This document shows positions 16,887 through 24,975 of a stretch of 64,000 nt of DNA, in pieces (positions within the stretch are counted from its first letter, which is position 1; the number at the start of each line of letters is the position of its first letter). A program made the translations under genes and the position numbers. This DNA comes from Jiangella anatolica. GTDB lineage: Bacteria; Actinomycetota; Actinomycetes; Jiangellales; Jiangellaceae. The notes beneath the pieces were generated by a model. It saw only the letters and a list, made by a program, of their open reading frames with translations, had not been told where the DNA came from and searched no databases. The stretch lies in NCBI RefSeq assembly GCF_003236295.1, contig NZ_POTW01000020.1, forward strand, positions 1 through 64,000, read 5' to 3'.

Positions 16887-17649
16887 CTACCTGTACGCGA
16901 TCGCGGCGCCGGTCGGCGACGACGTCCTCGGCGGGCTGCGCGGCGTGGCGGACGAGCCGGTGCGCGCCGTGCGGCACCGCGACCTCGTCGCGGTCGTCGG
17001 GACCGTCGACATCGGCCCGGACGGCCCGTTCGGCGAGGAGGCGCTGGCGCAGAATCTCTCTGACGCCGGCTGGCTGGCGGCGGTGGCGCGGGCCCACCAC
17101 GCCGTCATCGACGGGGTGGCGCGTGCCGTCCCGGCCGCGCCGCTGCGGCTGGCCACCATCGTGGCCGACGACGACGGCGTCCGCGACCGACTGGAGCGCT
17201 GGCAGGACGGGCTGCGTCGCACGCTGGACGAGATCGCCGGGCACGCGGAGTGGAGCGTGAAGGTGCACGCGCCGCAGCCGGCGGATCCGGACACCGACCC
17301 GCAGCCGGCGGCCGGTGCGCCGGGCGCCGGAGCGGCCTACCTGCTGCGTCGCAAGGCCGTCGCCACCGCCCGCGACGACGCGCTGGCCCGGGCCTCCGCC
17401 GTCGCCGGGCAGGTGCACGAGGAGCTGGCCCGGCACGCCACCGACGCGCGCCGGCTCGCCGTCCAGGACCAGCGGCTGACCGGCGCCGACACCCCGATGA
17501 GCCTCAACGGCGCCTACCTCGTCCCGGTCGCCGGAGCGGACGCGTTCGTCGCGACCGTCGAGGAGCTGCGGGAGCGGTACCCGGACTGCCGGTTCGAGCT
17601 GGCCGGGCCGTGGCCGGCGTACTCGTTCGTGACCGTGGAGGAGCCGTGA
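16870..17649 (+). CDS. gvpL: Gas vesicle protein GvpF/GvpL family (second copy)
   Basis: 259 residues, the same fold as the product of 15320 (SYLYAIAAPVGDD at the start; RAVPAAPLRLATIVADDDGV in the core; YLVPVAGADAFVATVEELRE and FELAGPWPAYSFV at the end). A proline/alanine insert (QPADPDTDPQPAAGAPGAG) separates the two domains. Two divergent GvpF/L copies per cluster are usual in actinobacteria. The stop overlaps gvpS by 4 bases. Confidence 0.9.
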   Translation: MTQTGSYLYAIAAPVGDDVLGGLRGVADEPVRAVRHRDLVAVVGTVDIGPDGPFGEEALAQNLSDAGWLAAVARAHHAVIDGVARAVPAAPLRLATIVADDDGVRDRLERWQDGLRRTLDEIAGHAEWSVKVHAPQPADPDTDPQPAAGAPGAGAAYLLRRKAVATARDDALARASAVAGQVHEELARHATDARRLAVQDQRLTGADTPMSLNGAYLVPVAGADAFVATVEELRERYPDCRFELAGPWPAYSFVTVEEP

Positions 17650-17828
17650 CGGTCGCGCCGGTGCGGCCGGATGGCGCCCAGATCGCGCTGGTCGACCTGC
17701 TCGACCGGCTGCTCGGCGCCGGCGTCGTGCTGTCCGGCGACATCGTGATCTCGCTGGCCGGCGTCGACCTGGTCGAGGTCCGGCTGCGCGCGCTGATCCG
17801 CTCGATCCGGGCCGAGGAGCGACGGTGA
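17646..17828 (+). CDS. gvpS: Gas vesicle protein GvpS (short GvpA/J-like)
   Basis: 60 residues covering only a GvpA-like core (IALVDLLDRLLGAGVVLSGD, IVISLAGVDLVEVRLRALIR). It lacks both N- and C-terminal extensions. Actinobacterial clusters carry this shortest paralogue just before gvpK. GTG 17646 in a GTGA overlap; the stop overlaps gvpK in another GTGA. Confidence 0.88.
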   Translation: MTVAPVRPDGAQIALVDLLDRLLGAGVVLSGDIVISLAGVDLVEVRLRALIRSIRAEERR

Positions 17829-18121
17829 CCGCGCCGGTCCACGCCCTGCCGGCCCGCATCGACGCCGACGCGGACTCCGTCGAACGGGACCTGTTCAAGC
17901 TCGTCCTCACCGTCATCGAGCTGATCCGCCAGCTGATGGAGCGCCAGGCGCTGCGCCGCGTCGACGAGGGCGACCTCAGCGACGCACAGGTCGAGGCGCT
18001 CGGCCAGGCGCTGCTGCGACTGGACACCGCGATGGCTGAGCTGCGTGGCCGGTACGGGCTGACCGTCCGCGACCTCGACATCGACCTCGGCCCGCTCGGC
18101 TCCCTGCTAGGGGGTGGCTGA
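17825..18121 (+). CDS. gvpK: Gas vesicle protein GvpK, 3' end altered by a MITE-like insertion
   Basis: 98 residues: VERDLFKLVLTVIELIRQLM and QALRRVDEGDLSDAQVEALG are the GvpK signature helices. GvpK is essential for vesicle formation in studied clusters. The last codons and the TGA (18119-18121) lie inside the left end of the repeat-flanked element at 18107-18273: excising the element would give a reading frame ending Leu-Leu-Gly-Asp-stop instead of Leu-Leu-Gly-Gly-Gly-stop. The protein is therefore nearly unchanged and probably functional. Confidence 0.92.
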   Translation: MTAPVHALPARIDADADSVERDLFKLVLTVIELIRQLMERQALRRVDEGDLSDAQVEALGQALLRLDTAMAELRGRYGLTVRDLDIDLGPLGSLLGGG

Positions 18122-18273
18122 CGGATCTTCGGCGGCGCGGATCGACGCCCAGACGCCGACCAGCTGCGTTGCCGTCGTCGCCCGATGACACCGCATCGAT
18201 CTCCTCCGGCGCCTTGCTGGATCGACGCCTGGACGCCGCCCGCATCCGCCAATATCCGTCAGCCACCCCCTAG
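18107..18273. mobile_element. MITE-like element: 159 bp with 16-bp perfect inverted repeats and CTAG duplication
   Basis: The 20 bases from 18107 (ctagggggtggctgacggat) return as exact reverse complement at 18254-18273. Read as biology, CTAG at 18107-18110 and 18270-18273 is a 4-bp target duplication and the 16-bp repeats at 18111-18126 and 18254-18269 are the element ends. CTAG duplications are typical of several IS5-family elements. The interior codes for nothing convincing but has a 20-bp direct repeat, 18 of 20 identical, at 18139-18158 and 18219-18238. It sits across the end of gvpK. Confidence 0.72.
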
Positions 18274-18294
18274 GCGACTGACTCGCGCCTCGTC

Positions 18295-18300
18295 GGGTAC
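18295..18300 (+). promoter_or_regulatory. SigB/SigF-like -10 box of the ThDP enzyme gene
   Basis: GGGTAC at 18295-18300, 35 bp before the ATG at 18336, is embedded in cgggtacgggccgag, a 15-mer identical to the one at the promoter of the SRPBCC gene at 21227-21241. No GTTT is found at the right distance upstream, so the -35 is weak or different. Confidence 0.45.
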
Positions 18301-18335
18301 GGGCCGAGGACAGGCACGCCGAGCGAGGAGGGATC

Positions 18336-20126
18336 ATGGCCGAGACGGTGGCCGGCCGGTTGCTGGGACGGCTGCGCGAGTGGGGCGTCGAGCAGGTCTT
18401 CGGATATCCGGGCGACGGGATCAACGGGATCGTCGCCGCGTTCGGCGCGGCGGACGACCGGCCGCGGTTCGTGCAGACGCGGCACGAGGAGCTGGCGGCG
18501 CTGGCCGCGGTCGGGTACGCGAAGTTCAGCGGCCGGCCCGGCGTGTGCGTCGCGACCTCCGGGCCCGGCGCGATCCACCTGCTCAACGGCCTCTACGACG
18601 CGAAGCTGGACCACGTGCCGGTGGTGGCGATCGTCGGGCAGACCGACCGGGCCGCGATGGGCGGGCACTACCAGCAGGAGGTCGACCTGCACGCGCTGTT
18701 CAAGGACGTCGCGAGCGAGTACCTGGCCGACGTGAACGTCCCCGAGCAGCTGCCGAACGTCGTCGACCGGGCCTTCCGGACGGCGCTGGCCCGGCGCGCC
18801 CCGACGGCGGTCATCGTCCCGGCCGACGTGCAGGAGCTGGACTACAGCGCGCCGGCACACGTGTTCCGGCAGGTGCCGTCCGGCCCGCCGGACGAGCCCT
18901 CGTCCGTCGCCGTCCCCTCCGACGCGGAGCTGGCCGCGGCGGCCGAGGTGCTCAACGCGGGCTCGAAGGTGGCGATCCTCGTCGGGCAGGGCGCCCGCGG
19001 CGCGGCCGGCGAGATCATGGAGGTGGCCGAGACGACCGGCGCCGGCGTGGCGAAGGCGCTGCTCGGGAAGGACGTGCTCACCGACGACCTCCGGTACGTC
19101 ACCGGGTCGATCGGGCTGCTCGGCACCCGGGCCAGCTACGAGCTGATGGACGGCTGCGACACGTTGCTGATCGTCGGCTCCAGCTTCCCGTACAGCCAGT
19201 TCCTGCCCGGCTTCGACCAGGCCCGCGCGGTCCAGATCGACATCGACGGGCGCATGGCCGGGCTGCGGTACCCGACCGAGGTCAACCTGATCGGCGACGC
19301 CGGCGCGACGCTGCGGGCGCTGCTACCGCTGCTGCGACCGGTGACCGACCGGTCGTGGCGGGCCCGGGTCGAGTCGTCGGTCGCGGACTGGTGGGACACC
19401 GTCGAGCGACAGGCGTCGGTCGACGCGGCGCCGCTCAACCCGATGCGGATCGTGCACGAGCTGTCGCTGCGCATCCCCGACGACGCGATCGTCACCGCCG
19501 ACTCCGGCTCGTCGACCAACTGGTACGCACGGCTGCTGCGGATGCGCGGCACCATGCGCGGCTCGCTGTCCGGCACGCTGGCGACGATGGGCGCGGCGGT
19601 GCCGTACGCGATCGGCGCGAAGTTCGCGCACCCGGACCGCCCGGTCGTCGCGCTCGTCGGCGACGGCGCGATGCAGATGAACGGGCTGGCCGAGCTGCTG
19701 ACGATCACCCGCTATCAGGACCGCTGGACCGACCGGCGGCTGATCGTCTGCGTGTTCCACAACAACGACCTCAACCAGGTGACGTGGGAGCTGCGGGCGC
19801 TCGGCGGCGCGCCGAAGTTCGAGGAGTCGCAGTCCCTTCCCGACATCGACTACGCGGCGGTGGCGCGCGGTTTCGGCTTCGACGCCCTGAACGTCGACGA
19901 CCCGTCCGAGCTGGGCGACGCCTGGGACCACGCGCTGGCCGCCGGCGGCCCCGTCCTGCTGGACGTCCGCTGCGACCCCGAGGTGCCGCCGATCCCGCCG
20001 CACGCGACGTTCGACCAGCTGAAGGAGACGACGGAGGCGCTGCTCAGGGGCGATCCGAACGCCTGGCACGTGCTGGTCCAGGGCGTGAAGGCGAAGGCCC
20101 AGGACCTCGTGCCGGGCCGCCGTTAG
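18336..20126 (+). CDS. Thiamine-diphosphate-dependent enzyme, pyruvate-oxidase (PoxB)-like
   Basis: 596 residues with the three domains of the POX/AHAS family: Pyr domain (1-175; catalytic Glu in QTRHEELAALAAVGYAKFSG), central domain (190-330) and PP domain (365-560; ThDP/Mg motif GDGAMQMNGLAELLTITRYQ ending in HNNDLNQ). In this subgroup the product is usually annotated pyruvate dehydrogenase (quinone) or acetolactate-synthase-like; the C-terminal membrane-binding tail of PoxB is not evident, so electron acceptor and product are uncertain. RBS GAGGAGGG. The SigB-like -10 motif and position between gas-vesicle and topoisomerase genes suggest stress control. Confidence 0.85.
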   Translation: MAETVAGRLLGRLREWGVEQVFGYPGDGINGIVAAFGAADDRPRFVQTRHEELAALAAVGYAKFSGRPGVCVATSGPGAIHLLNGLYDAKLDHVPVVAIVGQTDRAAMGGHYQQEVDLHALFKDVASEYLADVNVPEQLPNVVDRAFRTALARRAPTAVIVPADVQELDYSAPAHVFRQVPSGPPDEPSSVAVPSDAELAAAAEVLNAGSKVAILVGQGARGAAGEIMEVAETTGAGVAKALLGKDVLTDDLRYVTGSIGLLGTRASYELMDGCDTLLIVGSSFPYSQFLPGFDQARAVQIDIDGRMAGLRYPTEVNLIGDAGATLRALLPLLRPVTDRSWRARVESSVADWWDTVERQASVDAAPLNPMRIVHELSLRIPDDAIVTADSGSSTNWYARLLRMRGTMRGSLSGTLATMGAAVPYAIGAKFAHPDRPVVALVGDGAMQMNGLAELLTITRYQDRWTDRRLIVCVFHNNDLNQVTWELRALGGAPKFEESQSLPDIDYAAVARGFGFDALNVDDPSELGDAWDHALAAGGPVLLDVRCDPEVPPIPPHATFDQLKETTEALLRGDPNAWHVLVQGVKAKAQDLVPGRR

Positions 20127-21151
20127 GCGAACTCGTCGAGCAGGTCGAGGACGGCGCGCTCGACGCGCTCCCGGTCCGCGTCGGCGACCAGGACCTCGTC
20201 CGCGCCGAGCCGCTCCAGCGTGGGCCGGACCGTGACGCCCTGCTCGAACGCCTCGATCACCGCGGGGTCGACGTAGGCGGAGCGGCATACGGCCGGGGTG
20301 TTGCCGAGGTACTCGGCGACCTCCTTGATGGCGCGCGTCTCGGCCCGGCGGCGGGCGGTCCGGCTGAGCCCGGCCGGATCGTCGGACACCGTCGCCAGCG
20401 CCACGGCGGCGAGCACGGTGCCGTGCCAGGTGCGGAAGTCCTTGGCGCTGTTGTCGTCGCCGCAGATCTCGTGCAGGTACTCGTTGACGTCGGCCGAGTG
20501 GACGTCGTGCCAGGACCGGCCCTCGTAGTAGGCGAGCAGCCGCTCCTCCGGCGCGCGCCGGCGCAGCAGCGCCCGCACCACCGCGACCACGTCGGCGTCG
20601 GCGACCGCCTGGACGCGCTCCTGGCCGGACTTCGCCGGGTACTCGAACACGACCGACCCACCGCGGGCGAGGCCGACGTGCGAGCGGAGCACGGTGGCCA
20701 AGCCGTGCGAGCCGTTCTCCTGTGCGTAGGCCTCGCCGCCGATCCGGAAGAACCCGATGTCGAGCAGCCGGGCGGCCGTCGCCAGGACGCGGCGCCGGTT
20801 CAGCCCGCGCGTCGCGAGGTCGGCGGCGATGCGGGCGCGGGCCTTCGGCAGCGTCCGGCCGAACTCGCGGACGCGGGCGAACTTCTCGCGGTCCCGCTGC
20901 ACGCGCCAGGCCTCGTGGTACAGGTACTGCTTGCGGCCGGCGTCGTCGGTGCCGACGGCCTGCAGGTGACCGTGCGGCCACGGGCAGATCCGGACGTCGG
21001 CCCAGGCCGGTGGGATCACCAGGGCCCGGATGCGGGCCAGTGTCGCCTCGTCGCGCAGCGCCTCGCCGTCGACGTCGAGGTAGCCGAAGCCACTGCCGTG
21101 GCGGCGCCGCCGGATCGCCGGCCCGGCGGGGTCCCATCGTCGCAGCCGCAT
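20123..21151 (-). CDS. DNA topoisomerase IB (eukaryotic/poxvirus-like)
   Basis: 342 residues. N-terminal domain has GFGYLDVDGEALRDEATLAR, IPPAWADVRICPWPHGHLQA and GRKQYLYHEAWRVQRDREKF, all typical of bacterial TopIB; the catalytic domain has SKDFRTWHGTVL-like AKDFRTWHGTVLAAVAL and the nucleophile Tyr in NTPAVCRSAYVDP. It relaxes both positive and negative supercoils without ATP through a 3'-phosphotyrosyl link. ATG 21151 is chosen for the GGGGAGGGG just upstream and because the family starts there. A GTGT-N16-GGGTAC motif precedes it on the same strand, so it likely shares stress control with the divergent SRPBCC gene. Confidence 0.92.
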   Translation of the reverse strand: MRLRRWDPAGPAIRRRRHGSGFGYLDVDGEALRDEATLARIRALVIPPAWADVRICPWPHGHLQAVGTDDAGRKQYLYHEAWRVQRDREKFARVREFGRTLPKARARIAADLATRGLNRRRVLATAARLLDIGFFRIGGEAYAQENGSHGLATVLRSHVGLARGGSVVFEYPAKSGQERVQAVADADVVAVVRALLRRRAPEERLLAYYEGRSWHDVHSADVNEYLHEICGDDNSAKDFRTWHGTVLAAVALATVSDDPAGLSRTARRRAETRAIKEVAEYLGNTPAVCRSAYVDPAVIEAFEQGVTVRPTLERLGADEVLVADADRERVERAVLDLLDEFA

Positions 21152-21179
21152 CCACCCCTCCCCTTCGTGCTGGCCGTTC

Positions 21180-21205
21180 GTACCCGATCCGGGCCGGCCG
21201 CACAC
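21180..21205 (-). promoter_or_regulatory. SigB/SigF-type promoter of the topoisomerase IB gene
   Basis: On the minus strand GTGT (21205-21202), 16 bases, GGGTAC (21185-21180), about 28 bases before the ATG at 21151. One mismatch to GTTT. Confidence 0.55.
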
Positions 21206-21208
21206 GTT

Positions 21209-21233
21209 GTTACCGGGCTGGGCAGCCGGGTAC
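21209..21233 (+). promoter_or_regulatory. SigB/SigF-type promoter of the SRPBCC gene at 21276
   Basis: GTTA (21209-21212), 15 bases, GGGTAC (21228-21233), 42 bases before the ATG. It lies back to back with the topoisomerase promoter; the two cores overlap the same 55 bp. Confidence 0.62.
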
Positions 21234-21275
21234 GGGCCGAGAGACCGCACAACCGACCGATGAGAGGAGCACCCG

Positions 21276-21734
21276 ATGGCCACGGCTACGAAGTTCGTCG
21301 ACGTGCACGTCCCGATCACGACCGCCTACAACCAGTGGACCCAGTTCGAGGAGTTCCCGCAGTTCATGGACGGTGTCGAGACGGTCCGCCAGCTCGACGA
21401 CCGGCACCTGCACTGGACGGTGAAGATCGCCGGGGTCGAGCGCGAGTTCGACGCCGAGATCACCGAGCAGCACCCCGACGAGCGGATCGCCTGGCGCGCC
21501 ACCACCGGGGTAGACCAGTCCGGCGTCGTGACGTTCCACAAGCTGGATGCCGAGACGACGCGGGTGACGCTGCAGCTGGAGATGGAGCCCGAGGGCGTGG
21601 CGGAGACCGTCGGCGAGAAGACCGGCCTGGTCTCGATGGCCGCCGAGCGGGACATGGCGAACTTCAAGGAGTTCATCGAGTCGCGCGGCCTCGCCTCCGG
21701 CGCCTGGCGCGGCGACGTTCCCCGTGAGGGCTGA
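21276..21734 (+). CDS. SRPBCC family protein, paralogue of the gas-vesicle-linked one
   Basis: 152 residues forming a single START-like domain (FVDVHVPITTAYNQWTQFEE; LHWTVKIAGVEREFDAEITE; GVVTFHKLDAETTRVTLQLE; long C-terminal helix ERDMANFKEFIE). It is the stand-alone version of the domain in the protein at 13859, sharing YNQWTQF and the spacing of the following F, FM and VE residues. Ligand unknown. RBS GAGGAG. Stress-type promoter upstream (21209-21233), which ties it to the gas-vesicle regulon. Confidence 0.82.
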   Translation: MATATKFVDVHVPITTAYNQWTQFEEFPQFMDGVETVRQLDDRHLHWTVKIAGVEREFDAEITEQHPDERIAWRATTGVDQSGVVTFHKLDAETTRVTLQLEMEPEGVAETVGEKTGLVSMAAERDMANFKEFIESRGLASGAWRGDVPREG

Positions 21735-21826
21735 CGCCGACCATGCCGGCGTCGCCGTGGGCCGCGTGGCGGCCGAGCCACCACGCGGCCCTCACACTCG
21801 CGCTACGGCGCGCAGGTGCTGCCCGA

Positions 21827-22012
21827 TCAGGGCCAGTAGTCGCAGCGGTCGGAGTTGTACCAGGTGCCGTAGCCGCCGGTCTCGGTGTCGATGAAGAAGT
21901 AGTGGTGTCCGACGCAGGTGCCCGCCTGCACGGCGTTCGCGGGCGCCGCCGCGACGACTCCCGCCCCCACGAGGCCGATACCCACCAGGGCGCTCACGAT
22001 CACTCGACGCAT
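21827..22012 (-). CDS. Small secreted peptide with two cysteines
   Basis: 61 residues: MRRVIVSALVGIGLVGAGVV and a short AAAPANA end form a clean Sec signal peptide, cleaved after ANA (about residue 27). The mature piece of about 34 residues is aromatic-rich (HHYFF, YGTWYN, CDYWP) with Cys near 33 and 57 that could form one disulfide. No family recognised. It is divergent from the large STAND regulator at 22135 with about 120 bp between them, so shared control is possible. Function unknown; lectin-like, inhibitor or signalling roles are all open. Confidence 0.7.
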   Translation of the reverse strand: MRRVIVSALVGIGLVGAGVVAAAPANAVQAGTCVGHHYFFIDTETGGYGTWYNSDRCDYWP

Positions 22013-22134
22013 GCCATCACGCTCCGTACTTCCAGACAGTGGACAATGACCACTGGCACGCTAACCGCGATCGGCCGCCGGACCGCCCGCCGTGGACGGA
22101 GTCCGAACGACCCCGAACAACCGAGGGAGCGTCG

Positions 22135-24756
22135 ATGGGGGAGGACCGCCCGCAGGCGGTTGGGTTGTGGAGCCTCGACGACCTCGCGGCCGGGCTGACC
22201 CGGCTCCGGGTCTGGGCCGGCTCGCCGTCGTATGCGCAGATCACCCGGCGGATCGGCGAGCTGCGGGATGCCCGTGGGGTGCCCGCCGCGGCCGCGCGTC
22301 CCGGCCGCGTCACCGTCTATGACGCCTTCCAGCCGGGCCGGCGCCGGGTCGACGCCGAGCTGGTCGGCGACATCGTCGCGGCACTCGGGCTGCCGGAGGC
22401 GGAGGCGCTGACCTGGCGGCTGGCCGCCGGCCGGGCGATGGGCTCGGCGCCGGACCAGTTGGCGCTCGTCGCCGAGACGCTGACCGACGCGGTGCCGGAG
22501 TTCACCGGACGTGGGCCGGAGCTGGCCGCGATCAGGTCCGCGCCGCCGACCACCGCGACGGTGATCACGGGGATGGCCGGGGTCGGCAAGACCGAGCTGG
22601 CGCTCCGGTCGGCCGCTGTGCTGCGGCCCGGCCGGAGCGTCCTGCACGTCAACCTGCGCGGCTTCGAGCCCGACGGCGCCGCGCCGCTCGCACCGGGCGC
22701 GGTGCTGGTGAGCGTCCTGCGGCTGCTCGGCGAGCCGGACCATCGCTGGCAGGCCGGCGACCTGGACGAGCTGGTCGCGCAGTGCCGGCGCCGGCTCGCG
22801 GACCGGCCCGCCCTGGTCGTCCTCGACAACGCCGGCGACGAGCGGCAACTGGCGCCGCTGCTGGCTGCCACGACGCCCGCCCGGGTCCTGGTGACGAGCC
22901 GGCTGACGCTGCCGGGCGGCGGCGCCGGCGCGCGCAGGCCGGTGCAGCGGGTCGAACTCGAGCCGTTCACCGACGACGAGGCGCTGGAGCTGTTCCGGCG
23001 GCTGGCCGGTGCGGAGCGGATCGACACCGAGCCTGAGCCGGCGCTGGAGATCGTCCGGGCCAACGGCCGGCTGCCGCTGTCGCTGGGCATCACGGCCCGG
23101 CGGATCGCCGAGCGCGCCGACTGGACGCTGGCCGAGGTCGCCGAGCAGCTGCGGCAGCGGCTCGCCGGGCTGCGGCTGGAGCCGGACGTCGAGGCGTCGC
23201 TGGCGCTGTCGTACCGGGCGCTGTCCGGCGACGACCAGCGGTTCCTCCGGCTGCTCGCGCTTCATCCCGCGCACCTGCTGGACGCGCCGGCGGCCGCCGC
23301 GCTGGCCAATGTGCCGGTTGCCGAGGCGGTCGACCGGCTGGCGTTCCTCGCCGGCCGTTACCTGCTGCGGCGCAGCGGACCCGGCACCTACGACCTGCAC
23401 GACCTCGTCCGGGCGCAGCTCATCGCGCTGTCCGTCGACGAGGATCGGCCGTCGGACCGGTCGGCGGCGGTGGCCCGGCTGCTCGCCCACTACCGGCACG
23501 CGGCCGCGCCCATGGCCGCCGAGCTCGGCTTGCCGGATCCGGACTCGGTCGGGCTGCCGCTGCTGGCGCGCGACCCGGCGGATCCCGTCGCGCCCGCGCC
23601 GGCCGACCGAGCCGCGGCCCTGGCGTGGCTGGACGCCAAGGCGGCGACGCTGGTCGCGCTGATCCAGAGCGAGGCCGCCGCCTCGCACGCCGAGGCGACC
23701 GTGGCGCTGGTGCTGACGCTCGCGCCGTACCTGCGGCTGCGGGCGGATCTGCAGGTCGTGCTCGATCTGCAGTTGCGGGCGCGGGACGCCGCCGAGCGGC
23801 ACGGCGATCCCGTCGTGATCGCGCTGACCGAACGTCAGCTCGGCGGGACCTGGCTGCGGATCGGCGATCTGGCCGCCGCCCGCCGGCACCTCACCGAGGC
23901 GGCCGCCCGGTTCGCCGAGACCGATCACGAGCTGGGCGTGGCCCAGGCGGTCAGCTCGCTGGCGATCATCGACGCCGAGTCCGGCGACCTGCACAAGGCC
24001 GCCGACGGGTTCCGGGCCGCCCAGGAGATCTTCCGCCGGCACGGCATTGACCGGCAGGTGCGGGTGATCGCGAACAACCTGGCCCTGACCCAGGTCCAGG
24101 CCGGCGAGCTGGCCGAGGGGCTGGCCCACTTCGAGCGGGAGATCGCCACCTGCCGGGAGAACGGCGAGCACGACCGCGAGACGTGGGCGCTCACCAACGC
24201 GGCGTCCGCCTGCCTGCAGCTCGGCCGCTTCGCCGCGGCCCGCGAGCACTCCGAGCGGGGGCTGGTGCTGTGCCGCCGGCTCGGCGACCGCGTCGGCGAG
24301 GCGTACCTCGAGCAGAGCCTGACCGAGGCGCTGACGGCGTCGGGCGAGTTCGACGCGGCCGCCGGCCGGCGCCTGGCCGCCCTCGCGCTGGCCCGTGAGC
24401 TCGGCGACCGTGGGCTGGAGATGCACGTCCACCACACCACCGGCGTGGCCGCCCGCTACCGCGGCGACCTCGACGACGCGGAGCAGGCGTTCACCACCGC
24501 CCGGGCCGTCGCCACCGAGCTGTCCGACCAGCTCGGTGTGGCGGCTGCGGACGAGGGGCTCGCCGCCGTCGCCTGCGCCCGCGGCGACCGTGCCGCGGCC
24601 CGCGAGCTGTGGGCCCGCGCCGGCGAGCGCTACCGGGCCGCCTCCCTCCCCGAGGCCGCCCGCGTCGCCGCCCACCTCGACGCCGGCGACGACTGCGGCT
24701 GTCAGCGCCCGGACGCCCCGCTGGTCACCGGCCGCGCCCTGACCCGGGTGATGTGA
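22135..24756 (+). CDS. STAND (NB-ARC) ATPase regulator with N-terminal HTH and TPR repeats
   Basis: 873 residues. Residues 10-95 look like an XRE-type helix-turn-helix (DDLAAGLTRLRVWAGSPSYA...VTVYDAFQPGRRRVDAELVG). An NB-ARC ATPase follows: Walker A ITGMAGVGKTELAL, Walker B ALVVLDNA, RNBS-like VLVTSRLTLP, GLPL-like NGRLPLSLG. From about 500 to the end there are five or more tetratricopeptide repeats (LAIIDAESGDLHKAADGFRA, LALTQVQAGELAEGLAHFER, TNAASACLQLGRFAAAREHS, VAARYRGDLDDAEQAFTTAR). Such proteins switch transcription on upon ligand binding. ATG 22135 is chosen for GAGGGAG 7 bases upstream; a frame from 22039 lacks a signal. Confidence 0.88.
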   Translation: MGEDRPQAVGLWSLDDLAAGLTRLRVWAGSPSYAQITRRIGELRDARGVPAAAARPGRVTVYDAFQPGRRRVDAELVGDIVAALGLPEAEALTWRLAAGRAMGSAPDQLALVAETLTDAVPEFTGRGPELAAIRSAPPTTATVITGMAGVGKTELALRSAAVLRPGRSVLHVNLRGFEPDGAAPLAPGAVLVSVLRLLGEPDHRWQAGDLDELVAQCRRRLADRPALVVLDNAGDERQLAPLLAATTPARVLVTSRLTLPGGGAGARRPVQRVELEPFTDDEALELFRRLAGAERIDTEPEPALEIVRANGRLPLSLGITARRIAERADWTLAEVAEQLRQRLAGLRLEPDVEASLALSYRALSGDDQRFLRLLALHPAHLLDAPAAAALANVPVAEAVDRLAFLAGRYLLRRSGPGTYDLHDLVRAQLIALSVDEDRPSDRSAAVARLLAHYRHAAAPMAAELGLPDPDSVGLPLLARDPADPVAPAPADRAAALAWLDAKAATLVALIQSEAAASHAEATVALVLTLAPYLRLRADLQVVLDLQLRARDAAERHGDPVVIALTERQLGGTWLRIGDLAAARRHLTEAAARFAETDHELGVAQAVSSLAIIDAESGDLHKAADGFRAAQEIFRRHGIDRQVRVIANNLALTQVQAGELAEGLAHFEREIATCRENGEHDRETWALTNAASACLQLGRFAAAREHSERGLVLCRRLGDRVGEAYLEQSLTEALTASGEFDAAAGRRLAALALARELGDRGLEMHVHHTTGVAARYRGDLDDAEQAFTTARAVATELSDQLGVAAADEGLAAVACARGDRAAARELWARAGERYRAASLPEAARVAAHLDAGDDCGCQRPDAPLVTGRALTRVM

Positions 24757-24816
24757 CCGGGCGGCCTATGACAGCGATCCCACACCGGGCGCCGGTACCC
24801 GCGATGACGGCCGATG

Positions 24817-24892
24817 CCCGCGAAACCGCCGGACACAAACCGACGCGGGCCAGGAGCCTGGCTGTGTGGCGCGCATCCGCCGGTTTCGCGGG
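24817..24892 (+). terminator. Long nested stem-loop after the STAND gene
   Basis: cccgcgaaaccgccgg (24817-24832) pairs with ccgccggtttcgcggg (24877-24892) with one mismatch, and inside the loop gccagg-ag-cctggc (24849-24862) forms a second hairpin. Likely terminator of the upstream gene; there is no U-tract, as is common at this GC content. Confidence 0.55.
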
Positions 24893-24975
24893 TACCGCCG
24901 GTTCCCCAGGGGTCGCTTCCGTCACAGGAGCACGGCAGAGCCGGGCCCACACGGTGGCCGGTTAGGGTGGGTCCG

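Noticed and set aside
18185-21727. 1180-codon plus-strand frame across the ThDP enzyme, topoisomerase and SRPBCC genes
   Set aside because: Out of frame with three well-supported genes and composed of Arg/Gly/Ala-rich text.
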